From Streptomyces sp. CB02414 (GTDB lineage: Bacteria > Actinomycetota > Actinomycetes > Streptomycetales > Streptomycetaceae), in NCBI RefSeq assembly GCF_001905385.1, contig NZ_LIPF01000004.1, positions 558,001 through 622,000 of the forward strand: DNA of 64,000 bases, in the 5' to 3' direction. How positions within the stretch are numbered: position 1 is the first letter of the stretch; each line of letters begins with the position of its first letter. Below, in pieces: positions 1-8,635 of the stretch. The notes under the pieces are model-generated. The model saw only the letters and a list, made by a program, of their open reading frames with translations, was not told the DNA's origin and searched no databases. The translations under genes and the position numbers were made by a program.

Positions 1-1
1 G

Positions 2-229
2 TCGATCTACCGGCACGCCTCCGTGTACTCCGCCTTCACCAGCGTCCACAACGTCACCGGGATGCCGGCGATGTCCGTCCCCTTCGGCCACGACACCCAG
101 GGCCTGCCGCTCGGCGTCCAGTTCGCCGCGCCCCTCGGCGGGGAGGGAGTGCTGCTCGCCCTCGCGGCGCAGCTGGAGGAGGCGGCGCCCTGGGAACTCC
201 CGCCCCCCACCCGCGACCAGTGGCCGTAG
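2..229 (+). CDS. amidase, C-terminal end (partial)
   Basis: The reading frame is open from the left edge and stops at TAG 227-229, giving the last 75 residues of an amidase-signature enzyme. The segment FTSVHNVTGMPAMSVPFG followed by GLPLGVQF and a closing helix rich in Ala and Leu is the usual C-terminal block of this family, which hydrolyses amide bonds with a Ser-Ser-Lys triad. The catalytic residues lie outside the window, so the substrate cannot be read. It lies 59 bases before the LacI-type regulator on the same strand and may belong to the same nitrogen or nucleobase catabolic locus (inference). Confidence 0.8.
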   Translation, partial: SIYRHASVYSAFTSVHNVTGMPAMSVPFGHDTQGLPLGVQFAAPLGGEGVLLALAAQLEEAAPWELPPPTRDQWP

Positions 230-244
230 GCTGATCGGCGAAGA

Positions 245-259
245 TGGCTGGGTCAGCCA
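245..259. promoter_or_regulatory. short inverted repeat before the LacI-type gene
   Basis: TGGCTG-GGT-CAGCCA is a perfect 6-base inverted repeat between the amidase stop and the preferred start of the LacI-type gene. It could be a small operator or part of a weak terminator. It is not followed by a T-run. Confidence 0.25.
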
Positions 260-288
260 CAACTGCCGGTGAGGGGTGTCCGTTCCAC

Positions 289-1329
289 ATGGCTCCGTCC
301 GCCTCGGTTCCGAGGCCGCCCACGATCACGGACGTCGCACGCGTCGCAGGGGTCTCCCGTACGACCGTGTCGCACGCCCTCAACGGGCTGGGCAAGGTCG
401 ACCCCCGCACGCGCGAGCGCATCCGGCAGGTCGCGACGGAGCTCGGTTACCGGCCCAATCTGCGGGCGCAGCGGCTGCGGCGCGGGCAGGCGAAGGCCAT
501 CGCGCTCGCCTCCTCGATGCCGTTCGCCGTGGCGGGCGGGCCGTCCCGGCTCGGGTTCTACATGGAGGTCGCCGCCGCCGCCGCGGAGAGCGCCCTGCTC
601 CACGACTACGCACTCGTGCTCGTGCCGCCCGTGCAGTCGGGCTCGGCGCTGTACTCCGTCGACATCGACGGGGCCATCGTGGTCGAACCGGACGTCGAGG
701 ACGCGGCCGCCGCCCAACTGCGCGAGCGCGGACTGCCGTACGTGGCGCTCGGCCGGCCCGTGTCGCCCGAGGAGGACGCCCCGTACGTCGACCTGCGCGG
801 CCACCTGGTCGCGGACCTGCTCCTGGACCACCTGCGCGAGCAGGGCGCCGTCCGTCCGGCGCTGATCGTGGGCGCCGGCTCCCGGCACTCGTCCGTGGAG
901 GCGGTCGCCGCCTACGAGGCGCACGCGAAGGAGCACGGCTGGCCGCCGGTCGTGACGAGGGTGCCGGAGTCGGGCGGTGAGCAGGCCGGGTACGAGTGCT
1001 GCGCCGCCCTGCTCGCCGAGCACCCCGGCACCGACGCCGTCTGCGCGCTGGTCGACGCCTTCGCGGTGGGCGCCGTCCGGGCGATCCGCGACAGCGGGCG
1101 TGCCGTACCGGACGATGTCATGGTCGTCACCCGCTACGACGGCCTGCGCGCCCGCACCTGCGAACCACCGCTCACGGCCGTCGACCTGCACCTGGACCGC
1201 GCGGCGTCGGACGCCGTGGAACTGCTGCTGGGACGGCTGCGCGGGGACACCGCCGCACCCTCGGTGGCGGTGTCACCCGAGCCACGGGTGATCGCCCGCG
1301 CGTCGTCGCTGCGTACCGCCCGGGCCTGA
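289..1329 (+). CDS. LacI-family transcriptional regulator
   Basis: This is a DNA-binding repressor of 346 residues. The N-terminal helix-turn-helix and hinge helix are clear (TITDVARVAGVSRTTVSHAL, about residues 10-29, then the TELGYRPNLRAQRLRRG block). A periplasmic-binding-like effector domain fills the rest. I chose ATG 289 because GGTGAGGGG lies just upstream; an in-frame ATG at 244 would add 15 residues without a comparable ribosome site. It converges on the TauE/deaminase/permease operon. The tandem palindrome upstream of that operon has the central CG typical of LacI-family operators, so a nucleobase-related ligand is a reasonable inference. Confidence 0.9.
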   Translation: MAPSASVPRPPTITDVARVAGVSRTTVSHALNGLGKVDPRTRERIRQVATELGYRPNLRAQRLRRGQAKAIALASSMPFAVAGGPSRLGFYMEVAAAAAESALLHDYALVLVPPVQSGSALYSVDIDGAIVVEPDVEDAAAAQLRERGLPYVALGRPVSPEEDAPYVDLRGHLVADLLLDHLREQGAVRPALIVGAGSRHSSVEAVAAYEAHAKEHGWPPVVTRVPESGGEQAGYECCAALLAEHPGTDAVCALVDAFAVGAVRAIRDSGRAVPDDVMVVTRYDGLRARTCEPPLTAVDLHLDRAASDAVELLLGRLRGDTAAPSVAVSPEPRVIARASSLRTARA

Positions 1330-1342
1330 ACCCGGGCGGTAC
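1313..1342. terminator. bidirectional terminator hairpin
   Basis: A perfect 12-base stem, GTACCGCCCGGG with its complement, encloses a 6-base loop and covers the LacI-gene stop codon. It sits between two convergent genes and would work in both directions. There is no U-tract, as is common in streptomycetes. Confidence 0.7.
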
Positions 1343-1349
1343 CGGCCCG

Positions 1350-2060
1350 TCACACTCCCAGCATCAGCACGAGCCCCGAGACCAGTGCGAAGACCAGGAC
1401 GAACAGGCGCGTCCTGCGGGCGTCCAGCCGGTGGTGCACCAGACGGCTGAGCCATGCGCCCAGGGCGATCGCCGGCAGCAGTACGACGGCCTGGCCGAGC
1501 TCCGCGGCCTGCGCCTCCCCCGTGCCGAACAGCAGGGCCAGGGAGGCCACTTCGCCGACGAGGAAGCAGGCGGCGACGGTGGAGCGCAGCTCGGCGGGCG
1601 GCCGGTGCTGGTAGACCAGCGCCAGCGGAGGCCCGCCGACGCCGGTCGCGGTCTCGGTCAGCCCGGTCACCGCGCCCGCGCCGACATAGGCGGCCCGGCC
1701 GGGCGTGAACGCGGGCGCGGCCAGGCTCACGACGGCCGCGAGCACGGTGGCCACGCCGACGAACACACCGAGGCTGCGCTCCGGGATCAGCCAGAGCACC
1801 GCCAGCCCGGCCGGCGTGGCGGCGAGCCGCGCGCCGGTGATCCAGCCCGCGCCCCGCAGGTCGAGCGACGCCCGTTCCCGCCAGGCGACGTACAGGTTGA
1901 GCGGGATCATCGACGCCAGGACGAAGACCGGGACCAGGTGGGGATCGATGATGCCGGCCACGGGGGCGACGATCAGCGCGAAGCCGAGGCCGCTGCTGCC
2001 CTGGACGAACGCGGCCACGGCCACCGTGACGGCGAGCACCGCCAGTGTTGCGAACGTCAC
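1350..2060 (-). CDS. TauE/SafE-family membrane exporter/permease
   Basis: The 236-residue protein is almost entirely hydrophobic with about eight membrane segments. Its opening (VTFATLAVLAVTVAVAAFVQG) and internal Gly/Pro-rich loops, such as ETATGVGGPPLALVYQH, fit the TauE/SafE (DUF81) family of sulfonate/sulfite and organic-anion transporters. GTG 2060 is chosen as start because it overlaps the upstream deaminase stop by four bases (GTGA), indicating translational coupling. The frame stays open further upstream but runs antisense to conserved deaminase sequence. As third gene of the permease-deaminase operon it may export a catabolic product (inference). Confidence 0.8.
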   Translation of the reverse strand: MTFATLAVLAVTVAVAAFVQGSSGLGFALIVAPVAGIIDPHLVPVFVLASMIPLNLYVAWRERASLDLRGAGWITGARLAATPAGLAVLWLIPERSLGVFVGVATVLAAVVSLAAPAFTPGRAAYVGAGAVTGLTETATGVGGPPLALVYQHRPPAELRSTVAACFLVGEVASLALLFGTGEAQAAELGQAVVLLPAIALGAWLSRLVHHRLDARRTRLFVLVFALVSGLVLMLGV

Positions 2061-3478
2061 CGTGCCGCGCCCCGTTCCCCTGCCTCGTGCAGTGCGCGTG
2101 CCGCCGTGGAGGTGGGGTGCACCCGGGTCACGTCGGCCCGGTCCACGGCGGCGCGGGCGAGTTCGGTCGCGCGCCGCACCAGCGCGGGACCGTCCCAGTC
2201 GACGGGCATGCCGTGCCACAGACGCAGCCGCCCGGCGACGAATACGGCCGCTATCTGGTCCCGGTTGCCGCGCCGGACGAGCTCCCAGGGCAGGTCCCAG
2301 GAGAGCGCCAGTTCCGGGGTGTCGACGTCGACGAGGAGGAAGTCGGCCGCCATGTCCGGGGCGATGGTGCCGGTGCGGGCACCGAGACCGACGGCGTCGG
2401 CGCCACCGCTGGTGGCGTGCTCCAGCCAGGTCCAGCCGGCACCGCACGAGGAGTCCCCGTTGACGAGACCGTACGCCAGCCGCTGGGCGAACTCGGCCGC
2501 CTCCGCGAGCCGGAAGCCGTCGCCGCGGGTGCCGTCGGTGCCGAGCCCGAAGCGGATGCCGCGCTCGGCCATCGCGGTGGCGGGCGCGACCGCGTTGCCC
2601 TTCCACGCGCTCGCCACCGGGTTGTAACTGACGGCGGTGCCCGTGTCGGCGAGCAGGGTCAGCTCGCGGGGGGTGAGGAGCGTGGCGTGCGCGGCGAGCA
2701 GCTGCGGGCCGAGCGCGCCGACGGCGTGCAGGTGCTCCAGGGGCCGCGACCCGTGCCGTACCAGGGAGCGTTCCACGCCCGCCAGGTGCTCGTTGACGTG
2801 GATCTGGACGACGGCCCCGGCCTCGGCGGCCAGGCGGGCGGTCGCCCGCAGGGTCCGCTCGGTGGCCGCCTCGGGGATGGAGACGGCCAGGGACGCGTGG
2901 ACGAGCGGGTCGCCGTCGTAACGGGCGAGGTGCTTCTCGGCCCGCTCCAGGACGGCAGGAGAGCCGTCACCGCCGCCGGCCTCGTCGGCGTCGTTGCAGA
3001 CGAGGCCGAGGACGCAGCGGATCCCGGCGTCGCGCGCCGCCGAGGCGACCACGTCGACGTCCACGCCGGCGCGGGTGCCGGCGTCGGCGACGGTGGTGAA
3101 GCCCCCGCGCAGCGCCTCCAGCGCGGCCAGCTTGGCCGCCGTGTACGCCGACTCCTCGTCCAGCGCGCCCTCCAGCGGCACCCAGACCCGGCGGAAGATC
3201 TCCGACGGCTCACCGAAGGCGAGCGCGGCGCCGAAACTCTGCGTCAGGTGATGGTGGGCGTCGACGAAACCGGGCATCAGCAGCCGGCCGGGCAACCGCA
3301 CGGCCCGCAGCCCGGGATGGGCGCGCCGCACCTCCTCCGCCGGACCGACGGCCTCGAAACGGCCGTCGCGGACCACGACGGACCAGCCGTCGACGGGCCC
3401 TTCGGGGAGCAGGAGCTTGTCCGGTACGAGGAGCAGCGGGCCGGGGGCGGCGAGGAGATCGCGTTCGGAGTGGGTCAT
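2057..3478 (-). CDS. metal-dependent amidohydrolase, guanine/8-oxoguanine deaminase type
   Basis: A cytosolic enzyme of 473 residues in the amidohydrolase superfamily branch that includes 8-oxoguanine deaminase, guanine deaminase and AtzB-like enzymes. Visible metal and active-site motifs are MPGFVDAHHHLTQSF (residues about 68-82), the HVNEH segment, and the GLGTDGTRGDG block near residue 310. It probably releases ammonia from an aminated purine or triazine ring; the exact substrate cannot be read. The start ATG overlaps the permease stop (ATGA), so the pair is translationally coupled. Partnership with an NCS2 nucleobase permease supports a purine-salvage or catabolic role. Confidence 0.85.
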   Translation of the reverse strand: MTHSERDLLAAPGPLLLVPDKLLLPEGPVDGWSVVVRDGRFEAVGPAEEVRRAHPGLRAVRLPGRLLMPGFVDAHHHLTQSFGAALAFGEPSEIFRRVWVPLEGALDEESAYTAAKLAALEALRGGFTTVADAGTRAGVDVDVVASAARDAGIRCVLGLVCNDADEAGGGDGSPAVLERAEKHLARYDGDPLVHASLAVSIPEAATERTLRATARLAAEAGAVVQIHVNEHLAGVERSLVRHGSRPLEHLHAVGALGPQLLAAHATLLTPRELTLLADTGTAVSYNPVASAWKGNAVAPATAMAERGIRFGLGTDGTRGDGFRLAEAAEFAQRLAYGLVNGDSSCGAGWTWLEHATSGGADAVGLGARTGTIAPDMAADFLLVDVDTPELALSWDLPWELVRRGNRDQIAAVFVAGRLRLWHGMPVDWDGPALVRRATELARAAVDRADVTRVHPTSTAARALHEAGERGAAR

Positions 3479-4965
3479 CGGTCGCTTTCTGTGCGTGCTG
3501 CGGTCAGCCGGGCCGCGAGGCCCGGACGGATGTGGTGGAAGAGGATGTTGAGGACGGCGGCGACGAACGCGCCGACAGCGACGCCGCTCTCCAGGAGGAT
3601 GCGGACGTTCGGAGGGAACCCGCCGTACACCCCGGGCACGAGGATCGGCAGCAGCCCCAGGGCCAGGGCGACGGCGCAGATGAACGTGCTGGTGTGCTTG
3701 TCGAGGTCGGAGCGGCCCAGCATCTGGATGCCGAGCACGGTGATGACGGCGAAGACGACCATGGCGGTGCCGCCGACGACCGCGGACGGGATCACGCTGA
3801 TCGCGCGGCTGACGGGCGCGAGGAACCCGATCACGATGAGGACGACCCCGGCCGCGGCGGTGACGAACCGGCTGCGGACGCCGGTGACGCGGACGATGCC
3901 GATGTTCTCCCCGCTGGTGACCATGAGCGGCAGCCCGAAGCAGCCGCCCAGGAGGGAGGTGAAGGCGTCACCGCGGACGGTCTTGGGTACGTCGGTCCGC
4001 GCGTCGATGTCCTTGCCGACGGCCTCGGCGTTGATGACGGTCTGCCCGGTGGCCTCGGCCATGGAGGCCAGGCTGTAGAGCATCAGCGGCAGCGCGGCGA
4101 CGAGGTTGAAGACCGGCGAGCCGAACGGCATCGGCTCCGGCACGCTGAACAGACCGCCGCCCCCGGCGCTCCCGGCGTCGATCGCCCCCAGCACACCGGC
4201 GAGGGCGGTACCGGCGAGCAGGCCCATCATCACGGCGAGCTGGCGCAGGATGCCGGTGAAGACCAGGTAGAAGGCGACGGTGAACCCGATCGTCGCCATG
4301 CCGAGACCGAGGTTGGAGGGGTCGGCGAAGCCGGGTGTGCCGGGTTGTCCGGTGACGAGCACCGCGCCGACCTTCACCAGATTGACACCCACGATGACGA
4401 TCATGGTGCCGATGACCAGGGCGGGGAAGAACCTCAGCAGCCGGGAGAAGACCGGCAGCACGACGAAGTAGAACGCCGCCGTCAGGATCACCGCGCCGGT
4501 GGCGGTACGCAGCCCGTGCTGGTCGGCGATCGAGAGGAACAGGATGAGCGGCGCCCCGCCCGGCAGCATGACGAACGGCAGCCGCGGCCCGAACTTCCAG
4601 GGCCCCAGCGACTGGATCAGCGATCCGACGCCGGACAGCACGAAGGCGGCGGAGAGCAGCTGGACGGTCAGTTCGGCGCCGAGCCCGAGGGTGGCGCTCA
4701 TGAGGAACATCGCCGAGATCGGGGTCGCGGCCATGACGAGGACGTGCTGGATGCCGAAGAGCACGATCCGCAGGAGCGGACGCGACTCGTCGACCGGGTG
4801 GGGCGCCGGCCGGGCGCCGGTCCCGGCCGAGGCCCGGGCCTCGCCGGAGTGATCGGTTTCGGTGGGGTCGGCGGTGACGGTCGGGCCGGTCGGCTGGGTG
4901 GCCGTCGTCTGGCCGGGTACGGGCGGTTGGCCGGCTCCGGGCCGGCTCTTGCGGGGATCGGACAC
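3475..4965 (-). CDS. NCS2-family nucleobase:cation symporter (xanthine/uracil permease type)
   Basis: A 496-residue inner-membrane transporter with about twelve to fourteen hydrophobic segments, starting after a Pro/Thr-rich N-terminal tail of about 70 residues. The region MAEATGQTVINAEAVGKDID and the later GLPLMVTSGENIGIVRVTGV block match the conserved NCS2 core that lines the substrate site. I set the start at GTG 4965, which has GGAG seven bases upstream. An in-frame start at 5097 would place the tandem operator inside the coding region. It is the first gene of the operon and probably imports the substrate of the downstream deaminase. Confidence 0.85.
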   Translation of the reverse strand: MSDPRKSRPGAGQPPVPGQTTATQPTGPTVTADPTETDHSGEARASAGTGARPAPHPVDESRPLLRIVLFGIQHVLVMAATPISAMFLMSATLGLGAELTVQLLSAAFVLSGVGSLIQSLGPWKFGPRLPFVMLPGGAPLILFLSIADQHGLRTATGAVILTAAFYFVVLPVFSRLLRFFPALVIGTMIVIVGVNLVKVGAVLVTGQPGTPGFADPSNLGLGMATIGFTVAFYLVFTGILRQLAVMMGLLAGTALAGVLGAIDAGSAGGGGLFSVPEPMPFGSPVFNLVAALPLMLYSLASMAEATGQTVINAEAVGKDIDARTDVPKTVRGDAFTSLLGGCFGLPLMVTSGENIGIVRVTGVRSRFVTAAAGVVLIVIGFLAPVSRAISVIPSAVVGGTAMVVFAVITVLGIQMLGRSDLDKHTSTFICAVALALGLLPILVPGVYGGFPPNVRILLESGVAVGAFVAAVLNILFHHIRPGLAARLTAARTESDR

Positions 4966-5035
4966 GCTCGGGCTCCGTTCGGGCGTACGGGCACAACGCT
5001 CGGGTTTCAGCCGCGATCCGGCCCCGGACGGGGAG

Positions 5036-5063
5036 CCAAATCGATTTGGCCAAATCGATTTGG
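5036..5063. promoter_or_regulatory. tandem LacI-type operator upstream of the permease operon
   Basis: Two perfect 14-base palindromes, CCAAATCGATTTGG, lie back to back with no spacer. The second extends to an 18-base palindrome, GGCCAAATCGATTTGGCC, at 5048-5065. The central CG and A/T-rich arms are typical of LacI-family operators. The site is 71 bases upstream of the permease GTG. The likely binder is the regulator at 289-1329. Confidence 0.75.
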
Positions 5064-5255
5064 CCGTCAGTATGGAAGGCTGTTCAGCCACCGTCAAGGG
5101 CCTGGCCGTCCGGCCGGACGACGCCCCCTCCCACCGTTCGGTATCCGACCGGCGGACACCGGTGAGTGTCCGGCCCGCGTGGCATCACGCCTGCCGAGGA
5201 CGAGCCGGGTGAGCATGGAGCGACCCAGTGCTCCCACCCGTACCGAGGCGATGCG

Positions 5256-5792
5256 ATGCCCGACCGTGCCGACCACCTCCCTCCCGAGGCCACCGCACCG
5301 AGGGGCGGCCTGCGGCCTCGACTGGCGGAACGGTGGCTGTTCCGGGGCATCTACGGCCTGGTGCTGGCCAGCGCACTGGTGGCCGCGCTGGATGTGCCGG
5401 GTGAGGAGGCCGATCCCGGACAGGACGCGCTGTGGGTACTCCTGACCGCGCTGGCCGCGGGCGCCGCCCACGGGTACGCGCACGTCATCGCCCAGCGTGC
5501 CGCCACGGAAGGAGCGGCGAGGCACGGCAGGACGCGGGCGGTGCTCGCCGAGTGGCCGCTGGTCGCCGCCGTACTGCCCACCGTGCTGCTCCTGCTCGGC
5601 GCCGAGGCTCAGTGGTGGAGCGAGGACACGGCCGCCGAAGTGGCCCTGCTGTTCAACACCGTCGCCCTGTTCGGCCTGGGGGTCTCGGCGGCCCGCACCG
5701 CCGGGCTCGGCTGGCCGGCCTCCTGCCGGGCAGGAGTCGCGGACATGCTGATCGGGCTCGTGGTCATCGCCGCGGACGCGCTGATCGAGTGA
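5256..5792 (+). CDS. small integral membrane protein, function unknown
   Basis: A 178-residue protein with about four to five hydrophobic segments (for example WLFRGIYGLVLASALVAAL, ALWVLLTALAAGAAHGYAHV and PLVAAVLPTVLLLLG) after a short charged N-terminus. I recognise no named family. ATG 5256 is preceded by CGAGGCG; upstream in-frame starts extend into Pro/Gly-rich sequence with no membrane character. It is divergent from the permease operon, but the operator lies nearly 200 bases away on the other side of the intergenic region, so co-regulation is uncertain. Confidence 0.65.
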   Translation: MPDRADHLPPEATAPRGGLRPRLAERWLFRGIYGLVLASALVAALDVPGEEADPGQDALWVLLTALAAGAAHGYAHVIAQRAATEGAARHGRTRAVLAEWPLVAAVLPTVLLLLGAEAQWWSEDTAAEVALLFNTVALFGLGVSAARTAGLGWPASCRAGVADMLIGLVVIAADALIE

Positions 5793-6203
5793 CACGGCGG
5801 CCATACCGGCGCACCCCCCCCGCGAGCCGGAGCGGGCGGGCCATTCGAGCCACATTCACTTCGCCTGTTTTGAGTCTGTGACGCTCCGGTAACAACGGCC
5901 CGGCGCACAGCGCCGCCCCGCCCGCCGGGCACCCGCCGCCACGGCATCCGACCGGAGCAGCTAAGGCGCACCCCGCCCGTCGGACGCGCCGGGACAGCCT
6001 GGTGTGCCACGGACGTGTTCCGGCCGGATCCCGCGTCGCCCGGAGCCGCCTCCCGGGCGCCGGGAACGGCGCGTTGGCATCGCTTCGGCCCCGACGCGAC
6101 AGACTCCGTGCTTCTCGGGCGGTGCCCAGGGGCAGACGGCTGGGGGACTGGGGGACGAGCCCGGTGGTCCGCAGGGGCAGCCGGGGAAGGCAGGGGGTTG
6201 TAC
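5793..6203. other. non-coding stretch upstream of ramR
   Basis: No convincing gene is seen in 411 bases. It starts with a C-run, contains an A/T-richer patch near 5845-5895, and must hold the ramR promoter. I could not fix promoter elements by eye. Confidence 0.5.
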
Positions 6204-6803
6204 ATGGTCCGTGTTCTCGTGGTGCACGACGCCACGCTGCTGCGGTCGGCGTTGGTGCAGTTGCTGCGGTCCGCCGACGGACTCGAGGTGTCGTCCATGC
6301 CGGCCCGCGGCGACGAACCGGACGACCACGACTTACCCGTGGACGTCTGCGTGGTCGACGGGGACTGTCTGGAGGGGCCGCGGGAGGAAGTCGCCCGCGC
6401 CTCCTTCTGGGACCGGTGCGGGGCGCGCCTCGTCGTCCTCGCCGCGCCCGAGCGGCCGGGGGTGCTGCGCAGGGCCTTCGACGCGGGAGTGCTCGGCTTC
6501 GTGGACAAGGACGCGTCCGCGCGGCGGCTGGTCGACGCCGTGCACACGGTGGCCAAGGGGGAACGCTTCCTCGACGAGCGGCTCACGGTCGCGTTGCTGC
6601 GGGCGTCGCAGATGCCGCTGACGGCCCGCGAACTGAGCGTCCTGGCCGAGGCCGCACGGGGCTCGTCCGTCGCCGAGATCGCCGTCGGCCTGCACCTGTC
6701 CCGGGGAACCGTCCGCAACTACCTGGCGGGCGCGATCCGGAAGGTCGGGGCACGCAACCGCGTGGACGCGATCCGCATCGTCCAGAGCGCCGGCTGGTTG
6801 TGA
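6204..6803 (+). CDS. ramR: RamR: LuxR/FixJ-type response regulator activating the ram operon
   Basis: A 199-residue regulator. The N-terminal receiver-like domain (VRVLVVHDATLLRSALVQLL, later LGFVDKDASARRL) precedes a C-terminal LuxR helix-turn-helix (LTARELSVLAEAARGSSVAEIA, then HLSRGTVRNYLAGAIRKVGA). In S. coelicolor RamR activates ramCSAB and hence SapB production. ATG 6204 follows AAGGCAGGGGG. The acidic phosphorylation pocket is weakly preserved, so an atypical receiver is likely. Codon 44 (6333-6335) is TTA, the codon read by the bldA tRNA, so translation should depend on bldA. It is convergent with ramB, matching the known ram arrangement as I recall it. Confidence 0.9.
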   Translation: MVRVLVVHDATLLRSALVQLLRSADGLEVSSMPARGDEPDDHDLPVDVCVVDGDCLEGPREEVARASFWDRCGARLVVLAAPERPGVLRRAFDAGVLGFVDKDASARRLVDAVHTVAKGERFLDERLTVALLRASQMPLTARELSVLAEAARGSSVAEIAVGLHLSRGTVRNYLAGAIRKVGARNRVDAIRIVQSAGWL

Positions 6804-6830
6804 CGGTGGGCGGGGCGGACGAGTACCCCC

Positions 6831-6848
6831 CCGCACGCTCAGGTGCGG
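6831..6848. terminator. possible terminator between ramR and ramB
   Basis: CCGCAC-GCTCAG-GTGCGG forms a 6-base stem and 6-base loop overlapping the ramB stop codon, between the convergent genes. It is short and has no T-run. Confidence 0.35.
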
Positions 6849-8635
6849 CTCCAGTGCCCCACCAGATCGCGGTAGAGGGGGGAGCGTCCGAGCAGTTCCT
6901 CGTGCGTGCCGAACGCCGCCCGGACGCCGTCCAGGAGGAGGACCCGGTCGGCCCGGACCGCCGAGGACATACGGTGGGCCACGACGAGCAGCGTTCCCGG
7001 GCGTCGTGCGAGCGCCTGCTCGGCGCGCTCCTCCGACGCGGCGTCCAGGTGGCAGGTCGCCTCGTCGAGCAGGAGCAGCCGGGCCGTGGACAGATACGCG
7101 CGCGCCAGGACGATCAGCTGACGCTCGCCCTGCGACAGCTCGTCGGGCCGCAGCCCCGCGTCGAGCCCGCCCAGCCGCTCGACGAGGGGCGCCGCGCCGA
7201 GGTCCAGGGCGGCGGCCTCGATGTCGGCCCGACAGGCGCCGGGCCGCAGGTACGTCAGGTTGTCGCGGACCGTCCCGGTGAACACGTACGCCTGCTGGGG
7301 GGCCAGGACCCGCAGCGCGCGGAGTTCCGCCGGAGGGCGGCCGGTGACCTCCCGGCCCGCGACCCGCACGGTACCGGTCTGCGGCACGCACAGGCCGGCG
7401 ACCAGCCGGGTGAGGGTCGACTTGCCGATGCCGCTGGGGCCGACGACGGCCACGTGCTCGCCCTCCTCCACACGCAGGTCCAGCGCGTCGAGGACCGGCT
7501 CCGCCCGAGCGCCGTACCGTACGGTCACCGAGCACAGCTCCACCGCGGCGGCCGCCCGCGACCGTGCCGGAGCCGGAGGGAGAGGGAGGCCCGGCCGCCG
7601 CCCGAGCGGGGGCACGGCGACGACGGGCGGGCTCGCCTCGGGGCCGGTGAACCGTTCGAGGACGACGAGCAGCCTGCTCCCCGCCGCGCCGATGGCGGTC
7701 ACCAGGGAGTGCACCGCGGGCAGCAGCGCCTGCGCGAGGTAGGTGAACGCCCCCAGCAGAGCGCCCGTGGTGACGCCCCGCGCGCGCAGCCACGGCACGG
7801 TCACCAGCAGGAGCAGCACGGGCAGCTGGGCCGAGGCCCCGAGCGCCAGGGCCCGTACCGCGGCCCAGCGGGCGAGCACACGGGAGGTCGCCGCGGCATG
7901 TGCGACGAGGCGTTCCCCGTCCCGTGACGTCTCCGGCAGGATTCCGCACGCGGTGACGTCGCGCAGCCCCTTCCGGACGCGCGCGGCGTGGTCGCCCAGC
8001 GCCTCGTCCGCGGCGAGGGCCCGACGCTGGGCCGCCGCCATCGGACGCAGCGTCAGCAGGAACAGGGCCACGCCCCCGGCCAGCGGTGGCAGGACGACCA
8101 GGACGAGAGCCGGGTGCAACGAGAGCAGTCCGGCCAGTGCCCCGGCCGCCGTGAAGACGAAGGAGCGCAGAGTGAGCACGAGACCGGCGAAGCTGTCCCG
8201 CACCATCTCCACCTGGTTGGTGAGCCGTGAGACGGCCGCGCGGTCCCCGCCCCCGGGCCGGGACAGGGCGCGGGCCAGCGACCGGTCCACCGCGCGGCGC
8301 ACGAGACGGTCCCGCAGCGGTTCCGTCAGCCCGGCCAGCCCGGCGAAGACCCCTCTGATCACCGGGGCTCCCAGCACCACCGCACAGGCGGCGACCGCCA
8401 GCCAGCCGAGGCCCACGGCGGTGTCACCGGCGAGGAATCCGCGGTCGAGGGCCTGCGCCACGCCGTAGCCGACCAGGAAGGTCTGCACCGACTCCGCCAC
8501 CGACCACGCCGCGAGCCGCGCGAGCACGCCCTTGCGTCCGGCGAGGAAACGACGGGCGGACGGCCCGAGCCGGTGCTCGGCTCCCGGGCCGCGGCGGGAG
8601 TCCGCCGTGTCCTCCCGTTCCTCGGCGGGCGTCAC
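6839..8635 (-). CDS. ramB: RamB: ABC transporter half-molecule of the SapB locus
   Basis: A 598-residue fused permease-ATPase. About six membrane segments occupy residues 35-330. The C-terminal nucleotide-binding domain has Walker A GPSGIGKST, signature LSQGERQ and Walker B RLLLLDEATCHLD. It should pair with RamA to export the lanthipeptide across the membrane. The start is taken as GTG 8635, which overlaps the ramA stop (GTGA, 8632-8635). The frame is open much further upstream but there runs antisense to conserved RamA sequence. Confidence 0.9.
   Translation of the reverse strand: MTPAEEREDTADSRRGPGAEHRLGPSARRFLAGRKGVLARLAAWSVAESVQTFLVGYGVAQALDRGFLAGDTAVGLGWLAVAACAVVLGAPVIRGVFAGLAGLTEPLRDRLVRRAVDRSLARALSRPGGGDRAAVSRLTNQVEMVRDSFAGLVLTLRSFVFTAAGALAGLLSLHPALVLVVLPPLAGGVALFLLTLRPMAAAQRRALAADEALGDHAARVRKGLRDVTACGILPETSRDGERLVAHAAATSRVLARWAAVRALALGASAQLPVLLLLVTVPWLRARGVTTGALLGAFTYLAQALLPAVHSLVTAIGAAGSRLLVVLERFTGPEASPPVVAVPPLGRRPGLPLPPAPARSRAAAAVELCSVTVRYGARAEPVLDALDLRVEEGEHVAVVGPSGIGKSTLTRLVAGLCVPQTGTVRVAGREVTGRPPAELRALRVLAPQQAYVFTGTVRDNLTYLRPGACRADIEAAALDLGAAPLVERLGGLDAGLRPDELSQGERQLIVLARAYLSTARLLLLDEATCHLDAASEERAEQALARRPGTLLVVAHRMSSAVRADRVLLLDGVRAAFGTHEELLGRSPLYRDLVGHWSRT

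Noticed and set aside
1350..2606. Long minus-strand frame extending far upstream of the TauE/SafE protein
   Set aside because: The extra part is Arg/Gly-rich and runs antisense to conserved deaminase sequence; GTG 2060 with a 4-base overlap is a better start.
4966..5097. Longer N-terminus for the NCS2 permease
   Set aside because: It would place the tandem operator inside the coding sequence and lacks a ribosome site; GTG 4965 has GGAG upstream.
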